NCBI RefSeq assembly: GCF_001673365.1
Contig: NZ_LZLS01000192.1
Location: 1-45,208, forward strand
Source: Mycobacterium asiaticum
GTDB lineage: Bacteria; Actinomycetota; Actinomycetes; Mycobacteriales; Mycobacteriaceae
Direction: 5' to 3'
DNA: 45,208 bases
The stretch's first letter is position 1. Every line of letters begins with the position of its first letter. The notes beneath the pieces were generated by a model. The model saw only the letters and a program-made list of their open reading frames with translations, was not told the DNA's origin and ran no database searches. Of this stretch, positions 31,738-39,653 are shown in pieces. The translations under genes and the position numbers were made by a program.

Positions 31738-31828
31738 TCTAATTAGACAGTTTTCAATACTACTAGTTATTTTCTGGGCTATACACCGTTCTAAAAGTAT
31801 GTATAGTGACGTTCTAGATGGATTGTGG
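31738..31828. promoter_or_regulatory. Divergent AT-rich regulatory region with palindrome and TTCTA direct repeats
   Basis: The 307-bp gap 31621-31927 has no gene. It holds the perfect palindrome TCTAATTAGA (31738-31747), a near-dyad TACTACTAGTT (31758-31768), and two direct repeats: GTTCTAAAAGTATGTA from 31788 and GTTCTAGATGGATTGT from 31811, 23 bp apart. TATAGT (31802-31807) could be a plus-strand -10. Further down CGAACGTTCG (31903-31912) is a 10-bp palindrome just before the PE ribosome-binding site (GAGGAGA). A similar TTCTA pair lies before the glycan operon. Confidence 0.6.
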
Positions 31829-31927
31829 TTTGACCGGGCGGACTAAATGGGTCTATACCGCCGGGTTTGAGCGCAATTACATTCCGGAGCCCTCCTAGGG
31901 GTCGAACGTTCGGGTGAGGAGAGACGC

Positions 31928-32227
31928 ATGTCGTTCGTGAAGACGCAGCCGGAGGTTTTGTCAGCCTCGGCCGGGACCTTGGAAAACATCGGCTGCGCGG
32001 TCAGCAGCGGAAGTGCTGCCGCCGCCATCCCCACCACTGCCGTGGCGCCCGCGGCCGCCGACGAGGTATCGGCCCTGACGGCCGTGCAGTTCGCCGCCCA
32101 CGGCCAGATGTACCAGGCCGTGAGCGCGCAGGCTGCCGCAATCCACGAAATGTTCGTCGAGGTCCTGCGGACCAGTGCCGGCTCGTATGCCGTCACCGAA
32201 GCCGCAAACGCCGCGGCCGCGTCCTGA
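31928..32227 (+). CDS. PE family protein
   Basis: This 99-residue PE protein is essentially the PE domain alone: MSFVKTQPEVLSASAGTLEN, helix 1; QFAAHGQMYQAVSAQAAAIH, helix 2. The Pro-Glu pair is at residues 8-9. The C-terminal YAVTE fits the YxxxD/E type VII secretion signal. PE proteins of this size pair with the adjacent PPE protein as a helical heterodimer and are exported by an ESX system, typically ESX-5 for this PPE class. ATG 31928 has GAGGAGA upstream. Confidence 0.94.
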   Translation: MSFVKTQPEVLSASAGTLENIGCAVSSGSAAAAIPTTAVAPAAADEVSALTAVQFAAHGQMYQAVSAQAAAIHEMFVEVLRTSAGSYAVTEAANAAAAS

Positions 32228-32255
32228 TCAACGGCTGACCAAACGGGGGGAAGCA

Positions 32256-33428
32256 ATGGACTTTGGGGCACTACCACCGGAGATCAATTCCGCGCGCATG
32301 TACGCCGGCGCAGGAGCGGCACCGTTGCTGACCGCCTCCATCGCGTGGGACGAGCTGGCCACCGAACTGACGTCGGCCGCCTCGGCCTACTCGTCGGTGA
32401 TCACGGGCCTGACTGCCGGCCCGTGGCTGGGGCCAGCAGCGATTTCCGCGGCAGCCGCCGCCACGCCCTACGCGGTGTGGATGGGCGCGACGGCCGCACA
32501 GGCCGAGGACGCTGCCAGCCAAGCCAGGGCTGCGGTGTCCGCTTACGAAGCGGCCTATGCGGCAACAGTCCCACCAGGGGTGATCGCGGCGAACCGGGTC
32601 CTGCTGGCGACGCTGGTGGCGACCAACTTCTTCGGTCAGAACTCCCCCGCGATCGCGTTCACCGAGGCTCACTACAGCGAGATGTGGGCACAGGACGCCG
32701 CCGCCATGTACGGCTATGCGGCAGGTTCGGCTTCCGCTACGACACTGACCCCGTTCGAGACGCCGCCGCAGGTCGCCAATCCGGCTGCGGCGGCCGCACA
32801 GGCCTCCGCCGTCTCGGGCGCCACCGGCGAGGCAGCGGCGACGCAGACCACGCTGGCGTCGCTGGTGACCTCGATGCCGACCGCGCTGCAGGGGATGGCG
32901 ACGCCCGCCTCACTCACGTCGGCGGCGTCGCCGGCCGCTGCAATGGGCATTCCGCTCAGCACGTCCAGCGGCGACATGTCCAACTATCTGAACATCGCCG
33001 TAATGCCTCTCTTCGCGCTGAGCAGCCTGATGGGCATTGCCCAGACCATGCAGGGCATGGCCGCGACCGCCGCGCAGCAGGCCGCTCAGGTGGCGGCCGA
33101 AGCCGCGGAGGTCGCGGCCGGGGCGGCTGGCGCGGGTGCAGAGGCGGCCGGCGCCGGAGCGTTGGGCGCGATGGGCCAAGCAGCCAGTTTGGGATCGCTG
33201 TCGGTGCCTCCGGCCTGGACGAGCGTCATCCCGACGGCCCATCTCGCCGGCGTCAGCTCAGCACTGCCCGGCGGCAGCCCGGGTGCCATGGGTGCCGTGC
33301 CACCGAGTTTGTTGGGCGGGATGCCCCGAGGCGCTGCGACCCAGGGCCCAGGTGCCGGCCCCCGCTACGGCTTGGTGCCCACGGTGATGGCGCAACCGCC
33401 GTCTGCCGGGTACGGCGCCATTCTCTGA
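32256..33428 (+). CDS. PPE family protein (PPE-SVP subgroup)
   Basis: This 390-residue protein starts MDFGALPPEINSARMYAGAG, with the Pro-Pro-Glu at residues 7-9, and has an N-terminal PPE domain of about 180 residues (WLGPAAISAAAAATPYAVWM). Ala-rich helices follow, and near residue 310 SLSVPPAWTSVIPT matches the GxxSVPxxW motif of the PPE-SVP subgroup. ATG 32256 has GGGGGGAAG upstream. It follows PE by 28 bp, the usual secreted pair. The cargo function is unknown; PPE-SVP proteins are often surface-exposed or nutrient-uptake related. Confidence 0.94.
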   Translation: MDFGALPPEINSARMYAGAGAAPLLTASIAWDELATELTSAASAYSSVITGLTAGPWLGPAAISAAAAATPYAVWMGATAAQAEDAASQARAAVSAYEAAYAATVPPGVIAANRVLLATLVATNFFGQNSPAIAFTEAHYSEMWAQDAAAMYGYAAGSASATTLTPFETPPQVANPAAAAAQASAVSGATGEAAATQTTLASLVTSMPTALQGMATPASLTSAASPAAAMGIPLSTSSGDMSNYLNIAVMPLFALSSLMGIAQTMQGMAATAAQQAAQVAAEAAEVAAGAAGAGAEAAGAGALGAMGQAASLGSLSVPPAWTSVIPTAHLAGVSSALPGGSPGAMGAVPPSLLGGMPRGAATQGPGAGPRYGLVPTVMAQPPSAGYGAIL

Positions 33429-33562
33429 GTCTGGGGCCGAAACGATGGGGACGCCGACTATCGCCGATCCGAGTATCGCGGATCCGACCTGCCACGGGGT
33501 CGCACGGATCGCGTTGCGACTTCGCCTACCACGCCTGACAAACTTCCAGTCACTATTTCCGC

Positions 33563-33598
33563 TTGGTTTCATTCTAATAGTTTGTAATAATGGTTCTA
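33563..33598 (+). promoter_or_regulatory. Candidate promoter/operator of the glycan operon
   Basis: TTGGTT (33563-33568) and TAATAA (33585-33590) are spaced 16 bp like -35 and -10. ATTCTAATAGTTTGTA from 33571 and GTTCTAAC from 33593 repeat the TTCTA motif 22 bp apart, overlapping the -10. The first repeat matches the one at 31788 in 14 of 16 positions over TTCTAA-AGT-TGTA. The 272-bp gap 33429-33700 contains no gene; the leader from about 33598 to 33700 is GC-rich with an AAGGGGGCAAAG site before the ATG. Confidence 0.55.
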
Positions 33599-33700
33599 AC
33601 TAAGCTTGCAGTATGTCGGCCGCGACCGTCGGTCGATTGAGTACCCGCCACGAGCGGTTTGCACGGCCCGAAAGGGCGCGGGGATGAAGGGGGCAAAGCG

Positions 33701-34498
33701 ATGAAGGTCGTACTTTTCTGCGGGGGCTACGGCATGCGGATGCGAAGCGCGGACGGCGACCTCGTCCCCAAGCCCCTCCAGATGGTCGGGCCGCGGCCGC
33801 TGCTGTGGCACGTGATGCGTTACTACGCGCACTACGGCCACAAGGAGTTCATCCTGTGCCTGGGCTACGGACAGCAGCTCGTGAAGGACTTCTTCGTCAA
33901 CTACCGCGAAACCGAATCCAACGACTTCGTCATGCGCGGCGGCAAGGTCGAGCTGCTCGACTCCGACATGTCGGACTGGACCATCACTTTCGTCGACACC
34001 GGCTTGGAGTCGCCGATCGGCGAGCGGTTGCGCCGGGTGCGCAAGTATCTCGGCAAGGACGAGTACTTCCTCGCCAACTACGCCGACGTGCTGACTGACG
34101 CACCGCTGGACACGATGATCGATCGTTTCCACGCCAGCGCGGCGTCCGCTTCGATGCTCGTCGTACCGCCGCAGTCGTCGTTCCACTGCGTGGACGTCAG
34201 CACCGACGGCGATATCAAGGAGATCGCACCGATCGCAAAGTTCCCCATCTGGGTGAACGGCGGCTACTTCGTGCTGCGCCAGGACGTCATCGACCTGATC
34301 CCCGAGAACGGCGACCTGGTCGGCGACGCGTGCATGCAGTTGGCCGGAACCGGACAGCTACTCGGCTATCAGCACGACGGGTTCTGGAAGCCGGCAGACA
34401 CGTTCAAGGAACGCGCCGAACTCGACGCCGACTACAACCGCGGCATCCGTCCGTGGGCGGTTTGGGACCAGGCTGCCCTGGCGGAAAAGTCGGCATGA
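33701..34498 (+). CDS. Sugar-1-phosphate nucleotidyltransferase (glucose-1-P cytidylyltransferase-like)
   Basis: This 265-residue protein resembles RfbF-type cytidylyltransferases that make CDP-glucose. It opens VVLFCGGYGMRMRSADGDLV then PKPLQMVGPRPLLWHVMRYY, the nucleotide loop (GGxGxR) and PKP block; Met replaces the usual Thr of GTR. Other family blocks are HYGHKEFILCLGYGQQLVKD, ITFVDTGLESPIGERLRRV, YFLANYADVLTD (metal Asp), WVNGGYFVLRQDVIDLI and GFWKPADTFKERAELDADYN. The exact sugar and nucleotide are not proven by sequence. It is first in the operon; its stop overlaps the next start (ATGA). Confidence 0.85.
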   Translation: MKVVLFCGGYGMRMRSADGDLVPKPLQMVGPRPLLWHVMRYYAHYGHKEFILCLGYGQQLVKDFFVNYRETESNDFVMRGGKVELLDSDMSDWTITFVDTGLESPIGERLRRVRKYLGKDEYFLANYADVLTDAPLDTMIDRFHASAASASMLVVPPQSSFHCVDVSTDGDIKEIAPIAKFPIWVNGGYFVLRQDVIDLIPENGDLVGDACMQLAGTGQLLGYQHDGFWKPADTFKERAELDADYNRGIRPWAVWDQAALAEKSA

Positions 34499-35160
34499 TT
34501 CCCCTGACGTTCGACGCAGGCATCGGTTCCATCGCGGTTGTCGGCGCCCACTGCGACGACATCGTCATCGGCGCCGGCGCCACGCTGATGCAGATTGCGC
34601 GCGGCAATCCCGGTTTGGTCATCCATGCCCTGGTACTCACCGGTGCCGGCACCGACCGCGAAATCGAGGAAAAGAACGCCTTCGCCGCCTTCTTCCCACA
34701 GGCAGACGTCCGGCTCACGGTGGCAGACCTACCCGACGGGTTGTTGCCGGAGCATTGGGGATTGGTCAAGCGGCGACTGGCCGACTTCCGCCGCAGTTGC
34801 GAACCGGATCTGGTTTTCGGGCCGCAGCGCGACGACTACCACCAGGATCACCGGCTGCTCGCCAAGCTCATGCCCACCGAGTTTCGCGCGCATCTGGTGC
34901 TGGGTTACGAAATCCTCAAGTGGGAGTCGGATCTGCCGAATCCCTCTGTGTACGTGCCGATTTCGGACGATGTCGCGCACGAAAAGGCGAAACTGCTGAC
35001 GCAGTGCTACCCGTCGCAGACCGGCCGGGACTGGTTTGACGACGAGACGTTCCTGGGTTTGATGCGAGTGCGCGGCGTGCAGAGTCGTGCCCGCTACGCC
35101 GAGGCCTTCGTGCTGGAGAAGGCCGTTTTGAATCCGATCGTCGGGGGCTCACCCGCCTGA
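34495..35160 (+). CDS. PIG-L/LmbE-family deacetylase
   Basis: This 221-residue Zn-dependent deacetylase has VVGAHCDDIVIGAGATLMQI (HxDD metal motif) near residue 17 and DDYHQDHRLLAKL (second His site) near 119. Relatives are MshB, Mca and GlcNAc-PI deacetylases, which remove N-acetyl groups from sugar conjugates. In this operon it might deacetylate a GlcNAc-type residue of the lipid-linked glycan; that is an inference. The start overlaps the previous stop (ATGA). The next gene follows after 40 bp. Confidence 0.85.
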   Translation: MIPLTFDAGIGSIAVVGAHCDDIVIGAGATLMQIARGNPGLVIHALVLTGAGTDREIEEKNAFAAFFPQADVRLTVADLPDGLLPEHWGLVKRRLADFRRSCEPDLVFGPQRDDYHQDHRLLAKLMPTEFRAHLVLGYEILKWESDLPNPSVYVPISDDVAHEKAKLLTQCYPSQTGRDWFDDETFLGLMRVRGVQSRARYAEAFVLEKAVLNPIVGGSPA

Positions 35161-35200
35161 GCGGCGAGTGCGAATCAACAGAGGGGACAACAGGAATCCG

Positions 35201-35761
35201 ATGAAATACACACCCACCCACGTCGCGGGCGTCACGATCGTCGACATCGAGCCGCATCACGACCACCGCGGGTTTTTCACCAGGATTTTCTGCGCCGACG
35301 AATTCGCCGAGCGGGGACTGATTCCCGAGGTCGCGCAGACCAGCATCTGCTTCAACCAAACCCGCGGCACGGTGCGGGGTCTGCACCGCCAGGTGCCACC
35401 GCACGCCGAGGCCAAGCTGGTGCGCTGCATCCGCGGCGCCATTGCCGATGTCGCGGTGGACGTTCGCCCCGAGTCGCCGACCTACGGCAAGCACGTCATG
35501 GTGGAACTGAGCGCAGCCAACCACCGTGCGCTGTTCCTGCCGCCGTATGTCGCGCACGGGTTTCAGACCCTTACCGACGACACCGAGATCCTTTACCAGA
35601 TCAGCGGCCCCTACCAGCCCGGCGGCGAAGAGAGCTTCCGGTGGAATGAGCCGCAATTCGGCATCGAGTGGCCGTTGCCGGTCACGGTGATTTCCGAAAA
35701 AGACGCCAGCTGGCCGCTTTTGGCCAAGCCACTCTTCCCGCCCCAGAGCGAGGCGTCGTGA
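35201..35761 (+). CDS. dTDP-4-dehydrorhamnose 3,5-epimerase (RmlC)-like protein
   Basis: This 186-residue RmlC cupin has IEPHHDHRGFFTRIFCADEF, RGLHRQVPPHAEAKLVRCIR (catalytic His in RGLHxQ), GAIADVAVDVRPESPTYGKH, LPPYVAHGFQTLTDDTEILY and QPGGEESFRWNEPQFGIEWP. Such enzymes epimerise C3 and/or C5 of NDP-4-keto-6-deoxyhexoses. No matching 4,6-dehydratase or 4-ketoreductase is in the window, so its substrate must come from elsewhere. ATG 35201 (MKYTPTHVAGVTIV) has AGGAAT upstream; the stop overlaps the next GTG (GTGA). Confidence 0.88.
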   Translation: MKYTPTHVAGVTIVDIEPHHDHRGFFTRIFCADEFAERGLIPEVAQTSICFNQTRGTVRGLHRQVPPHAEAKLVRCIRGAIADVAVDVRPESPTYGKHVMVELSAANHRALFLPPYVAHGFQTLTDDTEILYQISGPYQPGGEESFRWNEPQFGIEWPLPVTVISEKDASWPLLAKPLFPPQSEAS

Positions 35762-36618
35762 CTGTCCGTTCGGTGAGCGCAGCTTCCGAGGCGCCGGTGC
35801 GCATGGTCGTCAGCGGCAGCATCGTCGACCGCTGCGAAACCGACGAGGTGTTGTCGATCATCGGTGCCCGCCTGGGAGCGCCATCCGATCGTGGCTTAGC
35901 GGTGGGGTCGGTGAACCTCGATCACCTACACCACTTCCGCACGGTCGGGGCCGGGCCCACCGGCTTGACGGAATGGCTGCTGCTGGCTGATGGCATGCCG
36001 ATCGCCTGGCGTGGTCAACTGCTGACCGCCAAGCCGTGGCCCCGGGTCACCGGCGCCGACCTGCTCCCCGCGGTCTTGGCGCTCGCCGAAACCGGCGGCC
36101 ACCGAGTCGGGTTTTTCGGGGGCAGCAATCACACCCACCAGCTGCTGAGCGAGCACCTGCGGCAAAGCTACCCCGCGCTGGCCGTCTCGGGCATGTGGGC
36201 GCCGAGCTCGAGCGACGTCGAATCAAGTTCGGCCGCTTTGTGTTCGGCAATCCGCGCGGCACGCACCGACATTCTGGTCGTCAGCCTGGGCAAGCCGCGC
36301 CAGGAACAGTGGGTCGACCGCCACGGGCACGCGACCGGCGCACAAGTTTTCCTGCCGTCGGGCGGTGCCATCGACTTTCTCGCCGGCATGACCCGCCGCG
36401 CCCCGGACTGGATGCAGCGGTCCGGGCTGGAATGGCTGTACCGGTTGACTCACGAACCGCGCCGCCTGGCCCGCCGCTACCTGATGCAGGGACCGATAGC
36501 ACTGCTGCGTGCCGCCCGCGCCCAACTGATCTGCTACCCCGGCATCCACTACGCCGGGCTCCCCGTCCGTGAGCAAGTCGAAACCCGCAGTGCCGCTGTA
36601 GAAGCAGCGTCTGCATGA
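35758..36618 (+). CDS. WecG/TagA/CpsF-family glycosyltransferase (GT26)
   Basis: This 286-residue GT26 enzyme has VGSVNLDHLHHFRTV near residue 42, WLLLADGMPIAWRGQLL (catalytic Asp in the ADG block), PRVTGADLLPAVLALA, VGFFGGSNHTHQLLSEHLR, and the hallmark VSLGKPRQEQWVDRHG followed by PSGGAIDFLAGMTRRAPDWM then QRSGLEWLYRLTHEPRRLAR. Family members add the second sugar to a polyprenyl-diphosphate-linked sugar (ManNAcA in ECA, ManNAc in teichoic acid). GTG 35758 overlaps the epimerase stop, and its own stop overlaps the next ATG. It works naturally with the following phosphoglycosyltransferase. Confidence 0.93.
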   Translation: MTVRSVSAASEAPVRMVVSGSIVDRCETDEVLSIIGARLGAPSDRGLAVGSVNLDHLHHFRTVGAGPTGLTEWLLLADGMPIAWRGQLLTAKPWPRVTGADLLPAVLALAETGGHRVGFFGGSNHTHQLLSEHLRQSYPALAVSGMWAPSSSDVESSSAALCSAIRAARTDILVVSLGKPRQEQWVDRHGHATGAQVFLPSGGAIDFLAGMTRRAPDWMQRSGLEWLYRLTHEPRRLARRYLMQGPIALLRAARAQLICYPGIHYAGLPVREQVETRSAAVEAASA

Positions 36619-38138
36619 CTGAGGGAGCGGCCAGCATGACTGCCACACTGCACGCCAAGGCCGGCGTTTCGCCCATCCGCCCGGCACCCGTCGCGCTGCC
36701 CGCACCAGCCGTTCCCCGTTGGCAGCAACGGTATTCGAACAGGCTGCGTATCACCGACTCGCTAATCGTCTGCACGGCAGTCATGCTCGCGCAGTTTGTC
36801 CGGTTCGGCGACTCGCCCAACATGTCCGGCTACCCGGGTCCGGTGATGACGGGCTTCTCCTGCGTGTTTGCGGCGCTGTGGCTTTCCTCGATCGCGGTGT
36901 TCCACACCCGTTCCCCGCGAATCATCGGCTCCGGCATCGACGAATACCGGCGCATCGCCAGCGCCTCCTTCTCCGTGTTCGGCATCATCGCCATGGTCAC
37001 CCTGCTCGCGAAGATCGAACTGGCCCGCGGCTACCTGGCCGTCGCACTTCCCGTCGGCACCCTGGGATTGCTCACAAGTCGCAATCTGTGGCGCAAGTAC
37101 GTGTGGCGCAAGCGCGCCCAGGGGCAGTACCAGACGATGGTCCTGGCCATCGGCGACCGATCCGGAGTTTCACACCTTGCCCACGAACTGATCCGCAACC
37201 CGAAAGACGGTTACGTCGTTGTCGGCGTTTGCATCCCGGGCTACGGTCCGCAGCGCGGCGAAGCATTGAAAGTGCAGGACCGAGAGATCCCGATCCTCGG
37301 GGACGAATCCAATGCGCTTGCGGCCCTGGGATACTGCGGTGCCGACACCGTGGCCGTGACACGCACCGAACATTTCGGGGTGCACCGGATCCGCGAACTG
37401 ATGTGGCAACTGGAAACGATGGACGTAGACCTGGTGGTCTCCCCCGGTGTGATGGATGTGGCCGGAGCCCGGTTGACGATGCGGCCCATCGCGGGATTTC
37501 CATTGCTGCACGTCGACAAGCCGCAATATGAAGGGACGCAACGCATCCAGAAGCGTGCGTTCGACTTCTGCTTCGCACTGGCCGCCCTGCTCATGACCGC
37601 CCCGCTGCTCGTGGCCGCCGCCGTCGCGATCAAGCTGACCAGTAAGGGGCCCATCTTCTACCGGGCCGAGCGGATCGGCTTGGACGGTCAGCCCTTCACG
37701 ATGTTGAAGTTCCGCACCATGGTGGACGGTGCCGATACGCAGATCGAACACCTGCTGCCGTTGAACCAGGGCGCCGGCGGCATGCTGTTCAAGATCCACC
37801 AGGATCCGCGAGTTACCCAGGTCGGAAAGATACTGCGGCGCTACAGCATCGACGAACTGCCGCAATTCATCAACGTGCTCAAGCGGGATATGAGCGTTGT
37901 CGGTCCGCGGCCACCGCTGCGTCGCGAAGTGGAGCACTATGACGGGGAGGTGAAGCGGCGACTGCTGGTGAAGCCCGGCGTGACCGGGCTGTGGCAGGTG
38001 AGTGGTCGCTCCGACTTGTCCTGGGAGGACTCGGTTCGACTCGATCTGTCCTACGTCGACAACTGGTCGATGGCAGGCGATCTCGTCATCATCGCCCGAA
38101 CCCTCAAGGCCGTCCTGGCCAGCGACGGAGCTTATTAG
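36615..38138 (+). CDS. Polyprenyl-phosphate glycosyl-1-phosphate transferase (WcaJ/WbaP-like)
   Basis: This 507-residue polytopic initiating enzyme has about four N-terminal transmembrane segments (residues ~35-160), a central Rossmann-like soluble domain (VLAIGDRSGVSHLAHELIRN), another membrane stretch (FDFCFALAALLMTAPLLVAA near 320), and the catalytic C-terminal bacterial sugar transferase domain: LKFRTMVDGAD, LRRYSIDELPQFINVLKRDM, SVVGPRPPLRREVEHYD, KPGVTGLWQVSGRSDLSWED and LDLSYVDNWSMAGDLVII. It moves a sugar-1-phosphate onto (deca)prenyl phosphate, the first membrane step of glycan assembly. ATG 36615 overlaps the previous stop; Met8 (36636) has a better GGGAG site and may be the true start. 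Confidence 0.93.
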   Translation: MTEGAASMTATLHAKAGVSPIRPAPVALPAPAVPRWQQRYSNRLRITDSLIVCTAVMLAQFVRFGDSPNMSGYPGPVMTGFSCVFAALWLSSIAVFHTRSPRIIGSGIDEYRRIASASFSVFGIIAMVTLLAKIELARGYLAVALPVGTLGLLTSRNLWRKYVWRKRAQGQYQTMVLAIGDRSGVSHLAHELIRNPKDGYVVVGVCIPGYGPQRGEALKVQDREIPILGDESNALAALGYCGADTVAVTRTEHFGVHRIRELMWQLETMDVDLVVSPGVMDVAGARLTMRPIAGFPLLHVDKPQYEGTQRIQKRAFDFCFALAALLMTAPLLVAAAVAIKLTSKGPIFYRAERIGLDGQPFTMLKFRTMVDGADTQIEHLLPLNQGAGGMLFKIHQDPRVTQVGKILRRYSIDELPQFINVLKRDMSVVGPRPPLRREVEHYDGEVKRRLLVKPGVTGLWQVSGRSDLSWEDSVRLDLSYVDNWSMAGDLVIIARTLKAVLASDGAY

Positions 38139-39653
38139 ATGAGAGGCGGCACCGTGATCGAGCCGACGGCGGCTGAGGTTTCCGAGGCTTTGCAAGAGCC
38201 CCGGGAACCGTCGGCTCCGGCACCTGACGTGCCCCAGTCGCGGATTGCGCACGCGTTCTCGATCCAGCTGATCTGCCGGGTGCTGGGCATGATGGCCTCG
38301 GTGGTGTCGGTGGCGATGACAGCGCGCTACCTGGGGCCCGGCCGGTACGGCCAGTTGATGGTGGCGGTGGCCTTCATCGGCATGTGGACGAGCATGACCG
38401 ATCTGGGCATCAGCACCGTGATCGTACGCCGCGTCACCTCCGGGCGCGGCGAACTGGAACGCTTGGTGCGCGTCAATAGTGGTCTGTCTCTTATGTATTG
38501 CGTTCCGCTGGCAATGCTCGCGACGGTCACCGGATGGCTCATCTATCGCGATGCCGACGTGCGCGTCATGCTGGTGGTGCTCTCGGGTCAGCTGCTGCTG
38601 TTGACGATGCGGACGCGCTTCGAGCCGGTCTTCCTGTCCACCGTGCGCTTTTCTGCGGTAGCCATCTCCGACGTCGCAGGGCGGATCGGCACACTGGCCA
38701 TGGTCAGTTGGCTGGTGACAAACCGCGAAGACGTCATCTGGTTCGCGGTCGCACAACTGATACCACCGATTGTGCAACTGGCGATTCAGGGTGTGGCCGC
38801 CGCGCGGCACATCTCGGTGCGGCCGGTGTTCTCGGCGCGCGAGTCCACCGACCTGTTGCGGGAAAGCCTGCCGCTCATGGGCGTAGCCGTGCTGGGGATT
38901 CTCTACTGGCGGGCCGACGGCGTCATTCTGTCGTTGCTGAGCAGTCACGCCGAGATCGGCGTGTACGGGTTGGCCTACACGATCGCGTTCAACACCGAAG
39001 CTTTGTCGGTGTTCTTTCAGAAGTCGACGTTGTCGACGGCCACTGCGTTGTACTCGCGTGATGTGGGCGCCTACGTCGCGTTCCTGCGCCGCAGCGTCGA
39101 ATTGATGTTCTTCGTCGCGGTTCCGGTCGCGGTCGTGGGCACGATGCTGGCCGCGCCCTTGATCGAGCTGTTCGGCGACGAGGCCTTTGTCAGCCGCGGG
39201 GCTCCTACCCTCGCGCTGTTGCTGATCGCCGCCGCGCTGCGCTTCGTCACCGGAACGCTGGGCCAGGGGCTATTCGCGTGCCACGAGCAACAGTTCTTCT
39301 TCCGAGTGTTCGTCGCGACGCTGGTGGTCAACGTGGCTCTGAACCTCGCCCTGGACTGGCGATTCGGCGCTATCGGCGCCGGTATCGCGTTGGTGTGCAC
39401 CGAACTGTTCGGCATGACGGTCGCAAGCTGGCGTCTCGGTGCCCGCTGCGGGTACCGCATGCCGGTAAATTTCCTTGTGCGCCTGCTGATCCCGACGGTG
39501 CCCACGGTCGCGGTGGTGCTCCTGCTGTCCGGGCAGCACGCGGTGGTCGTGCTCGGTGCCGCCGCGGCCACTTACGTCTCGATCAACCTGGTGTTCGGTC
39601 CGGTCAAGTGGTCGATGTTGACCTCGCTATTGCAGAAACAGGTAACCGCATGA
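38139..39653 (+). CDS. Polysaccharide flippase (Wzx-like, MOP superfamily)
   Basis: This 504-residue multi-pass membrane protein has about 12-14 hydrophobic helices. The N-terminal block IQLICRVLGMMASVVSVAMT then ARYLGPGRYGQLMVAVAFIG (YLG..yG.) is typical of Wzx/RfbX flippases, followed by DLGISTVIVRRV and LPLMGVAVLGILYWRADGVI then GVYGLAYTIAF. It should flip the lipid-linked oligosaccharide across the plasma membrane. A Pro/Glu-rich cytosolic N tail (about 35 residues) is extra; GTG 38154 is an alternative start. ATG 38139 abuts the previous stop, and its own stop overlaps the next gene (ATGA). Confidence 0.9.
   Translation: MRGGTVIEPTAAEVSEALQEPREPSAPAPDVPQSRIAHAFSIQLICRVLGMMASVVSVAMTARYLGPGRYGQLMVAVAFIGMWTSMTDLGISTVIVRRVTSGRGELERLVRVNSGLSLMYCVPLAMLATVTGWLIYRDADVRVMLVVLSGQLLLLTMRTRFEPVFLSTVRFSAVAISDVAGRIGTLAMVSWLVTNREDVIWFAVAQLIPPIVQLAIQGVAAARHISVRPVFSARESTDLLRESLPLMGVAVLGILYWRADGVILSLLSSHAEIGVYGLAYTIAFNTEALSVFFQKSTLSTATALYSRDVGAYVAFLRRSVELMFFVAVPVAVVGTMLAAPLIELFGDEAFVSRGAPTLALLLIAAALRFVTGTLGQGLFACHEQQFFFRVFVATLVVNVALNLALDWRFGAIGAGIALVCTELFGMTVASWRLGARCGYRMPVNFLVRLLIPTVPTVAVVLLLSGQHAVVVLGAAAATYVSINLVFGPVKWSMLTSLLQKQVTA

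Noticed and set aside
29522..31768. TACT-N3-AGT dyads at 29522 and 31758 as a shared operator of the acyltransferase and TetR/PE promoters
   Set aside because: The similarity is only eight or so bases in AT-rich DNA; kept as notes in the features but not strong enough as a finding.
31903..31912. CGAACGTTCG palindrome as an SOS (LexA) box before PE
   Set aside because: The mycobacterial LexA box has four bases between the GAAC and GTTC half-sites; here there is no spacing.
37170..38948. A 592-codon minus-strand frame opposite the phosphoglycosyltransferase and flippase
   Set aside because: The composition is His/Gln/Arg/Gly-rich with no domain; both plus-strand genes have full family motifs.
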